Positions 1 to 9,237 of a stretch of DNA of 64,000 bases are shown one piece after another. The notes under the pieces are model-generated. The model saw only the letters and a program-made list of their open reading frames with translations. It was not told the DNA's origin and searched no databases. Source of the stretch: Myxococcaceae bacterium (GTDB lineage Bacteria; Myxococcota_A; Polyangia; Polyangiales; Ga0077539); the NCBI GenBank assembly GCA_004297725.1, contig SCUS01000102.1, positions 83,901 to 147,900 on the forward strand. The letters run 5' to 3'. The translations under genes were made by a program, and so were the position numbers. Numbering within the stretch: position 1 is the first letter of the stretch; every line of letters begins with the position of its first letter.

Positions 1-467
1 TTGGCGGTGAGCCCCTCGAAGTGGTCGAGGAGGGAGTTGTTCTGCCCGGTGAGGTTCTCGATGTTGAGCTTCATGGTCGCGGCGCGGTCGCCGACGGCCT
101 TCTCGACGAGGCGCACGTTGCCGAGCGGGGCGACGTTGGCGCGCACGTAGGGGAGGTTGTTCTCACCGGGCTCGAAGGTGATCACCCGCCCGCGGGGGCC
201 CACGAGGTGGCTGAAGAACATGGCGATGTAGCCGATGTGCGCGCCCACCTCGACGACCGTGTCGCCGGGCCGCAGCACCCGGCGGAAGGCCTCCATGGTC
301 TCGGCCTCGCGGCGGGCGCCGTGCCACCAGTAGCCCTTGTGGCGGAAGGAGTGCAGCCGCACCGGAGCGCCGGTGTGGTGGTGCTTGATGGTGATGTCCC
401 CCGGGTTGAGCCGCGCGAAGAGGGGCAGCAGCAGCCGGCGGAGTACGGGGTTGGACGCGAAGCTCAT
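1..467 (-). CDS. FkbM-family methyltransferase (partial, C-terminus beyond window)
   Basis: The minus-strand frame opens at an ATG and runs off the left edge, so only the first 155 residues are seen. Residues from about 60 hold the SAM-binding motif GDTVVEVGAHIGYIAMFFS, followed by a VITFEPGENNLPYVRANV-like motif II, the order typical of FkbM methyltransferases (often O-methylation of sugars or lipids; known of the family). The N-terminus is basic and moderately hydrophobic with no convincing signal peptide. It is divergent from the next methyltransferase, with about 100 bp between the two starts. The substrate cannot be told from sequence; the nearby polysaccharide locus makes glycan methylation a guess. 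Confidence 0.8.
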   Translation of the reverse strand, partial: MSFASNPVLRRLLLPLFARLNPGDITIKHHHTGAPVRLHSFRHKGYWWHGARREAETMEAFRRVLRPGDTVVEVGAHIGYIAMFFSHLVGPRGRVITFEPGENNLPYVRANVAPLGNVRLVEKAVGDRAATMKLNIENLTGQNNSLLDHFEGLTA

Positions 468-570
468 GGCCGATCTAACCGACTGCGCGGCCGCTCGTCC
501 ACCGCCCGCGCCCTGCGCGTCCGCGCGTGACTCGACGCGGTGCTCGGGTAGAGTCCGCCGCGTGCTTGCC

Positions 571-1458
571 ATGATCGATCGGGTGCGCGCCTCGATGGCG
601 CTTCGGGCGGTGCCCTCGCTGGAGTTCGTCGACGCCCGCGCGGCCGGCAGGCTCGACGTCGAGCGGCAGTTCTTCGCCGGGCTCCAGATGCGCAACGGGG
701 TGTTCAAGACCACGCACCACCGCCGCCTCGACGACGCCAACGCGCTGCTGGTCCCCGCGGTGAAGGCCCTGGGCCGCACCTCGGTGCGGGTGCTCGACGT
801 GGGCTGCTCCTCGGGGGTGTCGACCGTCGAGCTCCACGACGCGCTCACCGCCGCCGGGCTCACCTGCGACACCGTCGGCACCGACGTGATGACCGCCGCG
901 CGCCACGTCGCCCGCGAGGACGGCTGCGGGGTGCTCTTCGACGACGACGAGGAGGCGATCCAGGTCGAGGTGGGGCGCTGGGCGATGTCCTGGCGCTGGC
1001 CTCCGAGGAAGATCGAGCTGCTGGCGCACCCGCTGAAGGTCGCTCGGGCGCAGCTCATCCTGCGGTCGCAGCTCGACGCCTTCCGCGCGGCGCTGCACGC
1101 CGAGCGCCCGGGCTACCGGGTCACCCGCGTCCCGCTCACCTCGTCGGCGGTGGCCTCCGCGCCCGGGGTCACCGTCGTCGAGGAAGACCTGCTGCGCCCG
1201 ACGGTGCCTGGGGCCTTCGACGTCATCCGCGTGGCCAACGTCTTCAACCTCGGATACTTCGGCGAGGCGCGGCTGCGAGAGATGATCGCCGTCACCGTGG
1301 GTCGCCTCGCCGAGGGCGGCCTGCTCATGGTCACGCAGACCCGCGCGGGCACCAACCACGCGACGCTCTTTCGCAAGCGTGAGGGAGCGATGGAGCCGGC
1401 GGGGGCGATCCACGGCGGGAGCGACGTCGCCGCGATGGTCGCCCCTCCGTTGGGCTGA
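571..1458 (+). CDS. SAM-dependent methyltransferase-like protein
   Basis: About 295 residues. A Rossmann motif I, VRVLDVGCSSGVSTVEL, lies near residue 70, followed by an acidic turn (DTVGTDV) and a later FDVIRVANVFNLGYF segment, the usual class I methyltransferase layout. The middle (about 120-190) is an insertion without a familiar motif. I chose the ATG at 571; a GTG at 562 is equally in frame and neither has a strong ribosome site. It ends two bases before the stop of the convergent MoxR gene. The substrate is unknown. Most similar folds act on small molecules or lipids, but that is not shown here. Confidence 0.7.
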   Translation: MIDRVRASMALRAVPSLEFVDARAAGRLDVERQFFAGLQMRNGVFKTTHHRRLDDANALLVPAVKALGRTSVRVLDVGCSSGVSTVELHDALTAAGLTCDTVGTDVMTAARHVAREDGCGVLFDDDEEAIQVEVGRWAMSWRWPPRKIELLAHPLKVARAQLILRSQLDAFRAALHAERPGYRVTRVPLTSSAVASAPGVTVVEEDLLRPTVPGAFDVIRVANVFNLGYFGEARLREMIAVTVGRLAEGGLLMVTQTRAGTNHATLFRKREGAMEPAGAIHGGSDVAAMVAPPLG

Positions 1459-1460
1459 GC

Positions 1461-2620
<1,160 letters not shown>

Positions 2621-2624
<4 letters not shown>

Positions 2625-3757
2625 GAGACGGCTGCCTCCATGAGGCCGGCGCCCTGGAGGAGCGGCGCCGACGGGGGATCCTTGATCGCGGAGCGGACGG
2701 GTTCGGCCGGCAGGATGCGGCGCAGTGTCTCCACCGGCAGGCCCAGCCACGGGGCGGCGCGCTCGGCGCCCATGCGGAGGTACGCGTCCATGGCGAGGGG
2801 CTGCGAGACGGAGGTCGAGGGCCCCTGGTGGGCGCCGGAGCCCGAGGTCGTCGGCGCGCTCGCCGCCCCGCGGTGCCCGAGGGCGTCGAGGGCGAGCATC
2901 TCCAGGTGGAAGCGCAGAAGGCTCTCGGCGACCGCGCGGGGCGCCCCCATGCGCATGGCGGCGAGGGTGGCCTGCTCCAGTGCCCGCACGGTGGCGGTGC
3001 CCCGGGCGAGCACGGCGCGGTGGGCGGCGCCTCGGATGCAGCCGTCGGCGATGGCGTTGATGGCCGCGGGCGTCCAGCGGAAGGTCCACGGCGCGGGGCG
3101 GTCGGCGAGGATGAGGTCGGTGAGGGGCGAGGCGGCGAGCGCGGCGCGGGTGACGTCCGTGAGGTCGGGGAGCTCGTCGGTGGCCGCTCCCTTCGCCTCG
3201 AGCGAGGAGAGCAGGGTGAAGAGGTCGACGCGGCGTCGGGTCTCGCGCACCCGGCGCACCGTAGGCAGCGCCACCAGGGCCTTCGGCGGAGCGACCCCGA
3301 CGAAGTCCGCGTAGCCCGCCCAGAACTCCACGTGGGTGTCGACGCGCCCGAGCTCTCCGAGGCGACCGAGCAGCGCGTGGCGCAGGGCGACCTCGAAGCG
3401 CGACACCGGCGCCTTGACCCACTCGAGCAGCACGATGCACCAGTGCCGCGCGACCTTGCGCAGGCCGCTGCGGGAGTGGGCTTCGGGGTGGGTCATCGCG
3501 AGCAGGTCGTACCAGACCGCCGCGAGGGCGATGGCGTCGAGGGGCAGGGTGTCGAGCGGGCCCACGGCGCCGAGGCGGGAGAGGCGGATGCGGGCGGCGT
3601 CGCAGACGCGCACGAGGCGGGTGGCGTCGGGGTTGGGCGAGCGCACCCAGGCGCCGAGCGCCGTCGGGGCGATGAGCCCGTCGACCACCACGCGGCCGCC
3701 GAGCACCAGCGGCTCGACGAAGGCGCTGACGAACTCGTCGACGGTCGGATCAGCCAC
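2621..3757 (-). CDS. Conserved unknown protein, middle gene of MoxR operon
   Basis: 378 residues from a GTG start (VADPTVDEFVSAF). It overlaps the gene upstream by 8 bp and the MoxR gene downstream by 4 bp, so the three are probably made together. The sequence is Ala/Leu/Arg-rich and mostly helical, with no signal peptide, no clear membrane segment and no catalytic motif that I recognise. I looked for a vWA metal site (DxSxS) because MoxR partners usually have one, and did not see it. Function unknown; probably a partner or client of the ATPase by context. Confidence 0.75.
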
Positions 3758-5330
3758 GGCGCTCGGGATCGTCCCCGGCGGAGGGCGCGAGGGAGACGCT
3801 CGGGTTCTGCTCGGCCATGGTGGGGGACGGGGCGCGCGGCGCCGGGAGCTCGTTGCGGGCGAGGGGAGAGAGCAGCCCGGTGAGCAGCCCCGGCGGCGTG
3901 GGCCAGAGGTCGGGCAGCGGGAGCTCGGCGTCGAGCGGAGGGGCGATCGCCTCCTCCTCGACGACGGGGACATCCGAGAGCAGCACCCTGGTCGCGGGGA
4001 CGAAGGCGCTGCGGGAGATCGCCGTGATGGGCCGCGGACCGCCGGTGACGAAGAGCCTGAGCTCGCCGGAGGCGCGCGAGAGCTGCCGGAGGACGTCCGG
4101 AGGAATGGGCGGCGAGAGGCCCCAGCCGAGGGGGATGTACACGTCCTCGCCCAGCTCTTCGTAGAGGGTGCCGAGGGGGACGGCGTCGGCGGCGTCGGGG
4201 CCGTGGACGAAGATCGACGACTCGGTGAAGGCGATGGAGAGCTTGCCCAGCGTGGTCGGGGGAAGGATCCCCAGGATGCGCCCGAGGGTGTCCTGCTCGG
4301 TGCTCGGGATCACCGCGGCGGCGACCCGCTTGGGGGCGCTGCCGGTGGGGACGAGCCGCAGCGGGAGGTTGAAGGTCGCGGTGGCGCCGAAGGTCTTCAC
4401 GCCGTCGACGATGGCGGGCGCGTTGGCCACGAGGCTCGTGACGGCCTGCACGTCGACGAAGGGCGGGCGCTGCGCGAGGGGGATGGCGCCGAGGCCCTCG
4501 GCGCGGAAGAGCAGCAGCTCGTCGGAGCCGAAGAGGGGCGCGCAGGCCGAGAGCGGCACCGGGTGGCGGTAGCCGAACTGCACCGCGCAGCGGTCGCCGT
4601 CGGGCACGAAGAGCAGCACGCCGGGCAGCGACCGCAGGAGCTGCACGAAGCGAGGCGCGGGCGAGGAGAGCTGGAGCAGCAGGCCCTGCTCGACGACGTC
4701 GCTCGCGCCGCCGCGCTGCCACTCGACCATGGCGACGCGGGCCGGGGCGTTCCAGCGGGCGAGGTAGCCGATGACGGAGTCGCCGAGCCCGGGGCGCAGC
4801 AGCGCGTAGAGGGTGCGCGGGGTCTCCCAGCGAGCGCGGTGCAGCGCCACGGGAGCGAGGCGCAGCAGCAGGTCGCGCAGCGCGATGACCTTGTCGTGAC
4901 GGTAGGGCTGCGCGAAGCGGTCGTGGTAGAGCGCGACGTCGCCGGGCTCCGGGAGCAGCTCGGAGATGTCGTAGCCGAAGGGCGCCTGGGCGTCGCGGTA
5001 CTTGACGAAGTGTCGCCCCGAACCGGTGAACACCATGGCGCCCACGAGGCGGGCGATGGCGGCCAGACGGTCCATCCGGTGCGAGGTGCCGGACTGCACC
5101 TCGACGAGGAGCTCGCGGGTGCGCAGCGGCGAGACCACCTGGATGATGCGCAGGGCGTCGAGCAGCTCGTCGAGCGCGCCGTCCTCGCCGAGCGCGCGGA
5201 GCAGCGCGACGAGGCGCTCCATCGAGGGCACCAGCACCACCCCGAGGGGGCCGAGCGCCACACCGCGCACGTCGGGGCTGAGCCCAGGGGCGCGAAACCG
5301 GCTCTGGTGCTGCGCGACCCGTTCGATCAC
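3750..5330 (-). CDS. Unknown protein, first gene of MoxR operon
   Basis: 526 residues from a GTG start (VIERVAQHQ), chosen because the frame becomes protein-like there and the divergent gene begins 100 bp upstream. Alternating hydrophobic stretches such as GVALGPLGVVLVP suggest a mixed alpha/beta fold. The last 90 residues are rich in Pro, Ala and Glu. No signal peptide, membrane helix or known motif was seen. Heading a coupled trio that ends in MoxR recalls the three-component MoxR systems described in bacteria, in which the extra partner is variable. That comparison is inference from gene order only. Confidence 0.7.
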   Translation of the reverse strand: MIERVAQHQSRFRAPGLSPDVRGVALGPLGVVLVPSMERLVALLRALGEDGALDELLDALRIIQVVSPLRTRELLVEVQSGTSHRMDRLAAIARLVGAMVFTGSGRHFVKYRDAQAPFGYDISELLPEPGDVALYHDRFAQPYRHDKVIALRDLLLRLAPVALHRARWETPRTLYALLRPGLGDSVIGYLARWNAPARVAMVEWQRGGASDVVEQGLLLQLSSPAPRFVQLLRSLPGVLLFVPDGDRCAVQFGYRHPVPLSACAPLFGSDELLLFRAEGLGAIPLAQRPPFVDVQAVTSLVANAPAIVDGVKTFGATATFNLPLRLVPTGSAPKRVAAAVIPSTEQDTLGRILGILPPTTLGKLSIAFTESSIFVHGPDAADAVPLGTLYEELGEDVYIPLGWGLSPPIPPDVLRQLSRASGELRLFVTGGPRPITAISRSAFVPATRVLLSDVPVVEEEAIAPPLDAELPLPDLWPTPPGLLTGLLSPLARNELPAPRAPSPTMAEQNPSVSLAPSAGDDPERRG

Positions 5331-5429
5331 AGGGCGGGACCGTACTTCGTATCCGTCGCGTCTTTCAATCGCGACGAGCGCACGCGGGTGATTGACCTGC
5401 AGACGCTCTCCGCGCAACGTCTGCGCCCC

Positions 5430-5963
5430 ATGCGAGGCCTCCCCCGCCGCTTGATCGGCGTCTCCCTCTCGATGCTGGCCTTCACCGCCGCGCTCGCCGC
5501 ACAAACCCCCCCGCGGCCCACGCCGCGAGAGGCCATGGACCGGGCGTTGACGCCCCTCCGCGAGGCGACCGCGGCCCTCTCCCTCACCGACGACGAGCGC
5601 ACGCGTGTGAGGGACGTGAGCGACCGCGGCGAGGCCTGGGCCGCCGAGCTGGTGGAGGCGGAGCACCACCGCGACCTGCGAGGCGCGCAGGCGCGCGGAC
5701 GGCGCATCGCATGGCTCGCGAGGGTGCTGAGGGCGAGGGTCGAGGCGATGCGGGCGCAGGAGCAGGCGGCGCAGGCGCTCACCGCGACGGTCGCCCTGCG
5801 GGCCACGGTGACCGAGCGGAGGGCGGCGCGCGACCGGGCGAGCGAGGCGCTGGTGGCGGCCGAGCGACAGGACGCGGTCTCGACGAGGGCGCTCCCCCCG
5901 CCGGACGCGGACGCGAGCGTGATGGTCGCCGCGGACGCCGCGACGGCGGAGGCGGGACGATGA
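5430..5963 (+). CDS. Small secreted coiled-coil-like protein
   Basis: 177 residues. It begins with a signal peptide (MRGLPRRLIGVSLSMLAFTAALA, cleavage near AAQT) followed by a long Ala/Arg/Glu-rich helical stretch with many heptad-like repeats. The frame ends in an ATGA overlap with the OmpA-like lipoprotein gene, so the two should act together in the periplasm. Its start lies 100 bp from the divergent start of the MoxR operon. No enzyme motif. It could be a periplasmic spacer or an envelope-binding coiled coil. Confidence 0.7.
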   Translation: MRGLPRRLIGVSLSMLAFTAALAAQTPPRPTPREAMDRALTPLREATAALSLTDDERTRVRDVSDRGEAWAAELVEAEHHRDLRGAQARGRRIAWLARVLRARVEAMRAQEQAAQALTATVALRATVTERRAARDRASEALVAAERQDAVSTRALPPPDADASVMVAADAATAEAGR

Positions 5964-7021
5964 GCGCACGACGGCTGCTCGGAGCGGGGCTGCTGGTCGC
6001 GCTCCTCGGCTGCGGAGGCGCGTCGGTGCGCCCGCAAGACGACGCGGTGACGAGGGCGCTGGGCGGCCCGGTGGCGCGAGGACTCGTGACGGGCGCGCCG
6101 GAGGCGTGGGCGGAGGTGCTGCGCGAGGCCGACAGGGCCCGCGGGCTCTCCGGGGCTGCGAGGGCCGACGCGGAGGTCGAGCTCGCGCTGTCGTTGGAGT
6201 GGGCGCAGGCGGTGGCCGAGCGGGGGGCGGCCGACCGCTCGCTCGCGGCGGCGTCGACGCAGCGCGCGGCGCTCGCCGACGAGCAGGCTCGCCTCGACGC
6301 GGAGGTCACCCGGCTGGAGGAGGCGACGCGGCGCAGCCTCGCGGCGCAGTCGCAGGCGAGGCAGGCGCAGCAGGCGGCGGTCGCGCCGAGCGCGGTCGAG
6401 GCCGCGAGGCGGAGCGCCACCGCGGACGACCTCGACCTCCAGACCGAGCTGCTGCTCGCCGCGGCCGAGCTCTTCGGCGCCCGGCCCGAGGCGATCAACC
6501 CGCTGCGCGCCCGGATCGTCTCCGGGCGCTCGACAGGCACCGCTCGCCTGGCCGCATCCGCCGCGGTCTACCGCGAGGCCGAGGCTCTCCTCGAGGCGAC
6601 GCGCGCCTCGGGCGCCGCGGTGTCGACCGCCGACGTCGACGCGCTGCGCCTGCAGGCCTCGCTCTCCGAGAGCGAAGGGGTCGACGCGCACCGCGACGCC
6701 CGAGGGGTCGTGGCCGTGCTCCGGGGGCTCTTCGCGGGCCCGCGCCTCTCGCCCACCTCACGGTCGAGGGTCGAGCTCCTCGGTCGGGTGATCCGCTCGC
6801 ACGGGACGCTCCCGGTGCGCGTCGAGTGCTTCGTCGGCGGCCCGGCGGCGTCGACCGCCACGGCCACGGCGCGCGCCCAGGCGTCGGCCCTCCGCACGGC
6901 GCTCGTCGCCGCGGGCGTCCCGGCCGATCGCCTCCAGGCCGCGGGCTTCCATCGCCCCTCCGGCGGCGCCCGCACCGAGGATCGCGTCGAGGTCGTGCTG
7001 CTCAGCCCCCGCGCGGAGTGA
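5960..7021 (+). CDS. Lipoprotein with coiled coil and OmpA-like C-terminal domain
   Basis: 353 residues. The N-terminus is a lipoprotein signal with lipobox ALLGC near residue 19. Residues about 60-160 are Ala/Gln/Glu/Arg-rich and look like coiled coil. The C-terminal 100 residues (VELLGRVIRSHGTLPVRVECFVGG, then ASALRTALVAAGVPADRLQAAGF and a final RTEDRVEVVLL) follow the OmpA/MotB peptidoglycan-binding pattern, where the RxEDRVEVVL end is typical. It is thus likely tethered in one membrane and bound to peptidoglycan. Coupled by 4 bp to the small secreted protein upstream. Confidence 0.8.
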   Translation: MSARRLLGAGLLVALLGCGGASVRPQDDAVTRALGGPVARGLVTGAPEAWAEVLREADRARGLSGAARADAEVELALSLEWAQAVAERGAADRSLAAASTQRAALADEQARLDAEVTRLEEATRRSLAAQSQARQAQQAAVAPSAVEAARRSATADDLDLQTELLLAAAELFGARPEAINPLRARIVSGRSTGTARLAASAAVYREAEALLEATRASGAAVSTADVDALRLQASLSESEGVDAHRDARGVVAVLRGLFAGPRLSPTSRSRVELLGRVIRSHGTLPVRVECFVGGPAASTATATARAQASALRTALVAAGVPADRLQAAGFHRPSGGARTEDRVEVVLLSPRAE

Positions 7022-7699
7022 TCAGGGCGTCACGTTCTCGCGCAGCCCCTCGACGCGCCAGCCGTCGCGCTCCCAGACCAGCAGCAGCACCCGGCCGTCG
7101 GGCAGCCGCACCCTCGTCGCCCCGGGAACCTCCGGAAACTGCAGCGCGTCAGGGTCTTCCAGCGCCGCCGCGAGGTCGCGCAGGTCGCTCTCCATCGCGC
7201 CCCGGGCCCTCGCGGACAGCATCGACATGAGGCCCTGCAGGTCGCCGCGGGCGAGGGTGCGACGCAGGTGTTCGAGCGCCGCCCTCGCGCCGTCTCGCCC
7301 CGGGGTCGTGACCACCGTGGCATCGCCGAGGCTGGGACCTCCCACGCGCCAGCCGTCGCGCTCCTCGACGGCGAGCACCCGCCGCGCGCCCTGGCGCAGC
7401 TCGACGGTCACCGGCGTCGCCCCGGAGAGCGCCGCGGCGACGGCGTCCCGTAGCTCGCCGAGGGAGCGCGGGTCGCTCCCCACCCTCGCCCGAAAGGCGT
7501 CGAGCGACTCGGCCCTGCGGGCGGACTCGGGCATCAGGTCGTAGAGGGCGCGCGCCGGGTCGGGGGCGCGGGTCGCGGACACCAGCGCGTGGAGCGTCGC
7601 CCTCGCGGAGGAGCCCGAGGTCCCGCACCCGAGCATCGAGAGCGCCGAGACAAGCAGCAGGGACCTGGCCGCAACGCGCTTCACCGGAGGGACCGGCAC
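7022..7699 (-). CDS. Lipoprotein of unknown function
   Basis: 225 residues. Signal peptide with lipobox SMLGC (Cys near 24). The mature part has two similar halves, each ending in an ERDGWRVxG motif (VEERDGWRVGG and VWERDGWRVEG), suggesting an internal duplication of a small sheet domain of the kind seen in lipoprotein accessory proteins. It abuts the OmpA-like lipoprotein gene tail to tail with no gap. It is divergent from the Cys-rich lipoprotein gene across a 172-bp region rich in palindromes. No enzymatic motif. Confidence 0.75.
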   Translation of the reverse strand: MPVPPVKRVAARSLLLVSALSMLGCGTSGSSARATLHALVSATRAPDPARALYDLMPESARRAESLDAFRARVGSDPRSLGELRDAVAAALSGATPVTVELRQGARRVLAVEERDGWRVGGPSLGDATVVTTPGRDGARAALEHLRRTLARGDLQGLMSMLSARARGAMESDLRDLAAALEDPDALQFPEVPGATRVRLPDGRVLLLVWERDGWRVEGLRENVTP

Positions 7700-7733
7700 C
7701 CTAAGCCCGCGCCATCACCCGGCACAATCCCAG

Positions 7734-7771
7734 GAACGTTCACGCGGCCCTTGTGAAGCATCGTTCACGCG
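7734..7771. promoter_or_regulatory. Operator-like cluster of repeats in divergent promoter region
   Basis: Within the 172-bp gap between two divergent lipoprotein genes, CGTTCACGCG occurs twice (7737-7746 and 7762-7771). GAACGTTC (7734-7741) is a perfect palindrome, and GTGAA-N6-TTCAC (7753-7768) is a perfect interrupted one. Overlapping direct and inverted repeats of this kind usually mark a repressor or activator site. The regulator is unknown. Confidence 0.4.
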
Positions 7772-7809
7772 ACGCACCCCCATGGTTGCAGCCCGAAAGT
7801 GATGGGTGC

Positions 7810-7827
7810 ATGGCATGGTTCTGCCAT
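7810..7827. promoter_or_regulatory. Inverted repeat upstream of Cys-rich lipoprotein gene
   Basis: ATGGCA-N6-TGCCAT is a perfect interrupted palindrome 45 bp upstream of the ATG at 7872. It could be an operator or part of a promoter. It resembles a sigma-54 element, but the GG and GC are 9 rather than 10 bases apart, so I do not call it one. Confidence 0.3.
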
Positions 7828-7871
7828 AGGCTGCGTTCATCACAAGGTCCTGATCGGGAGGCAATACCCCC

Positions 7872-8921
7872 ATGAGCCGACTTCACTTCGCCCCTTCCAA
7901 GCTCGTCCTGGCGCTGATCGCGAGCGGCCTCTTCGGTGCCTCCGCCGGCTGCTCCGATGACTCGTACTACTGCGACGCCAGCGGCTGCTATTTCTGCGAC
8001 GGCGTCGGCTGTCGCGCCGTGACGCCCCCCACGCGCGCCACCTGCCTCGGCGACTACCAGTGCTCCGCGGGCCAGGTCTGCACCAGCCTCGGCTGCGCGA
8101 CCTCCTGCCTCAACGACGCCGATTGCTCCCAGGGCTGGGTCTGCCGCGGCGCCTCGGGCACCACCCGCGGCGTCTGCGTCGCCCCGACGGAGTCGCTCCC
8201 CACGCGCAACCCGGGCACCTGCCGCGACAACTCCCAGTGCATGGGCGGCGCGGTCTGCCTCGACGGCACCTGCGCGCGGCGCACCTGCGACGGCGCCACC
8301 TCGAGCTGCGCGTGCACCTCCGACGCGAGCTGCAGCAACGGCCAGGTCTGCCTCTCGGGCCAGTGCACCGTCCCCACCAACGCGTGCCGCTTCAACTCCC
8401 AGTGCGGCGTCGGCCGCGTCTGCGTCAACCAGGAGTGCCGCGCCTCCTGCAGCGCCACCAACCCCTGCCCGTCGGGGCAGACCTGCGACGCCGCGAGCGG
8501 CCTGTGCGCCGCCAGCCCGGCGGGCCAGTGCACCCGCGACAGCGAGTGCGGCACCGGCCGGCGCTGCCTCAACGCCACCTGCCTCACGCGCTGCGCCGCC
8601 GCCACCGACTGCGCCACGGGCACCTACTGCTCCGACCAGGGCGTGTGCGAGCCCGACACCCGCCGCCGGCCCTTCTGCAGCAGCAACTCCGACTGCGCCG
8701 CGGGCAGCCAGTGCCTCGACGGCGTCTGCCGCCGCCCCTGCGCGACCGCCGACGAGTGCATCCGCACCGACGTGCAGTACCGCAACTGCGAGCCCATCAC
8801 GTACCTCGGCACCGCGCAGCGCTTCTGCCAGACCAACAACGAGGTGCAGTCCAACTGCGGGTCGCAGCGCGACTGCGCCGCGGGCCAGTCCTGCGTCGAC
8901 GGCACCTGCCGCAGCAACTGA
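7872..8921 (+). CDS. Cys-rich lipoprotein with Dickkopf-like repeats
   Basis: 349 residues, preceded by a good ribosome site (GGGAGG). The signal peptide ends in a lipobox-like ASAGC (Cys near 27). The mature part has more than 40 Cys in about ten copies of a pattern like C-x4-C-x5-G-x-x-C-x3-C (for example CRDNSQCMGGAVCLDGTC), as in the Dickkopf N-terminal Cys-rich or EB-module proteins frequent in myxobacteria. The copies differ, so the array is old. It is probably a disulfide-stabilised surface protein; the role is unknown. Confidence 0.85.
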   Translation: MSRLHFAPSKLVLALIASGLFGASAGCSDDSYYCDASGCYFCDGVGCRAVTPPTRATCLGDYQCSAGQVCTSLGCATSCLNDADCSQGWVCRGASGTTRGVCVAPTESLPTRNPGTCRDNSQCMGGAVCLDGTCARRTCDGATSSCACTSDASCSNGQVCLSGQCTVPTNACRFNSQCGVGRVCVNQECRASCSATNPCPSGQTCDAASGLCAASPAGQCTRDSECGTGRRCLNATCLTRCAAATDCATGTYCSDQGVCEPDTRRRPFCSSNSDCAAGSQCLDGVCRRPCATADECIRTDVQYRNCEPITYLGTAQRFCQTNNEVQSNCGSQRDCAAGQSCVDGTCRSN

Positions 8922-8950
8922 TCGCGCCACCGCTGGGCCCCTCGTAGGGG

Positions 8951-8980
8951 TTGACGCCTCCCCAGCACACCCGTTAGCTT
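8951..8980 (+). promoter_or_regulatory. Predicted sigma-70-type promoter of the 49-residue peptide
   Basis: TTGACG (8951-8956) and TTAGCT (8974-8979) are separated by 17 bases, a near-consensus vegetative promoter that stands out in this GC-rich window. It lies about 50 bp before the ATG at 9030 and downstream of the Cys-rich lipoprotein stop, so the small gene is likely its own transcription unit. Confidence 0.55.
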
Positions 8981-9029
8981 CCGCGCCCCGTTACCCACGC
9001 ATCAACTTTTTGAGAGGAGCCCACTCCCC

Positions 9030-9179
9030 ATGGTTTCGCTGACCCAACAGACCAGCCGTATCCGCCGCCGCAAGCAGACCACCAACGGCAAGGTCAACAA
9101 GCGTGTCCGCCGCGCCAACGGCACCCCGGTGTTCCCGGTGCACATCGAGGCCGCGGCCCCGGTCGCCGAGGCCAAGTAG
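9030..9179 (+). CDS. 49-residue highly basic small protein
   Basis: A short frame beginning MVSLTQQTSRIRRRKQTT and ending VAEAK. It has 11 Arg/Lys in residues 10-29 and a neutral-to-acidic C-terminal third. An AGGAG ribosome site lies 10 bases upstream, a near-consensus promoter ends about 50 bp upstream, and a strong hairpin follows the stop. These three signals together make it a real, probably well-expressed gene. The basic half looks like an RNA- or DNA-binding tail, comparable in character to small ribosome-associated or nucleoid peptides, but I do not recognise the family. Confidence 0.7.
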   Translation: MVSLTQQTSRIRRRKQTTNGKVNKRVRRANGTPVFPVHIEAAAPVAEAK

Positions 9180-9193
9180 CTCTCTCCCCGCCA

Positions 9194-9226
9194 CGGTCCC
9201 CTCGACGCGCACCGCGCAGGGGACCG
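9194..9226 (+). terminator. Hairpin terminator after small basic protein gene
   Basis: CGGTCCCCT (9194-9202) pairs perfectly with AGGGGACCG (9218-9226). The 15-base loop contains GCGC-ACC-GCGC, which can extend the stem. Only a C/T-rich tract follows, no U-run, so termination would be of the GC-rich type. It may also serve the convergent SDR gene ending at 9238. Confidence 0.5.
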
Positions 9227-9237
9227 GGCAACCCCCT

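Noticed and set aside
7811..7825. Possible sigma-54 promoter in TGGCATGGTTCTGCC
   Set aside because: The GG and GC are 9 bases apart, not 10, and the region is explained by an inverted repeat.
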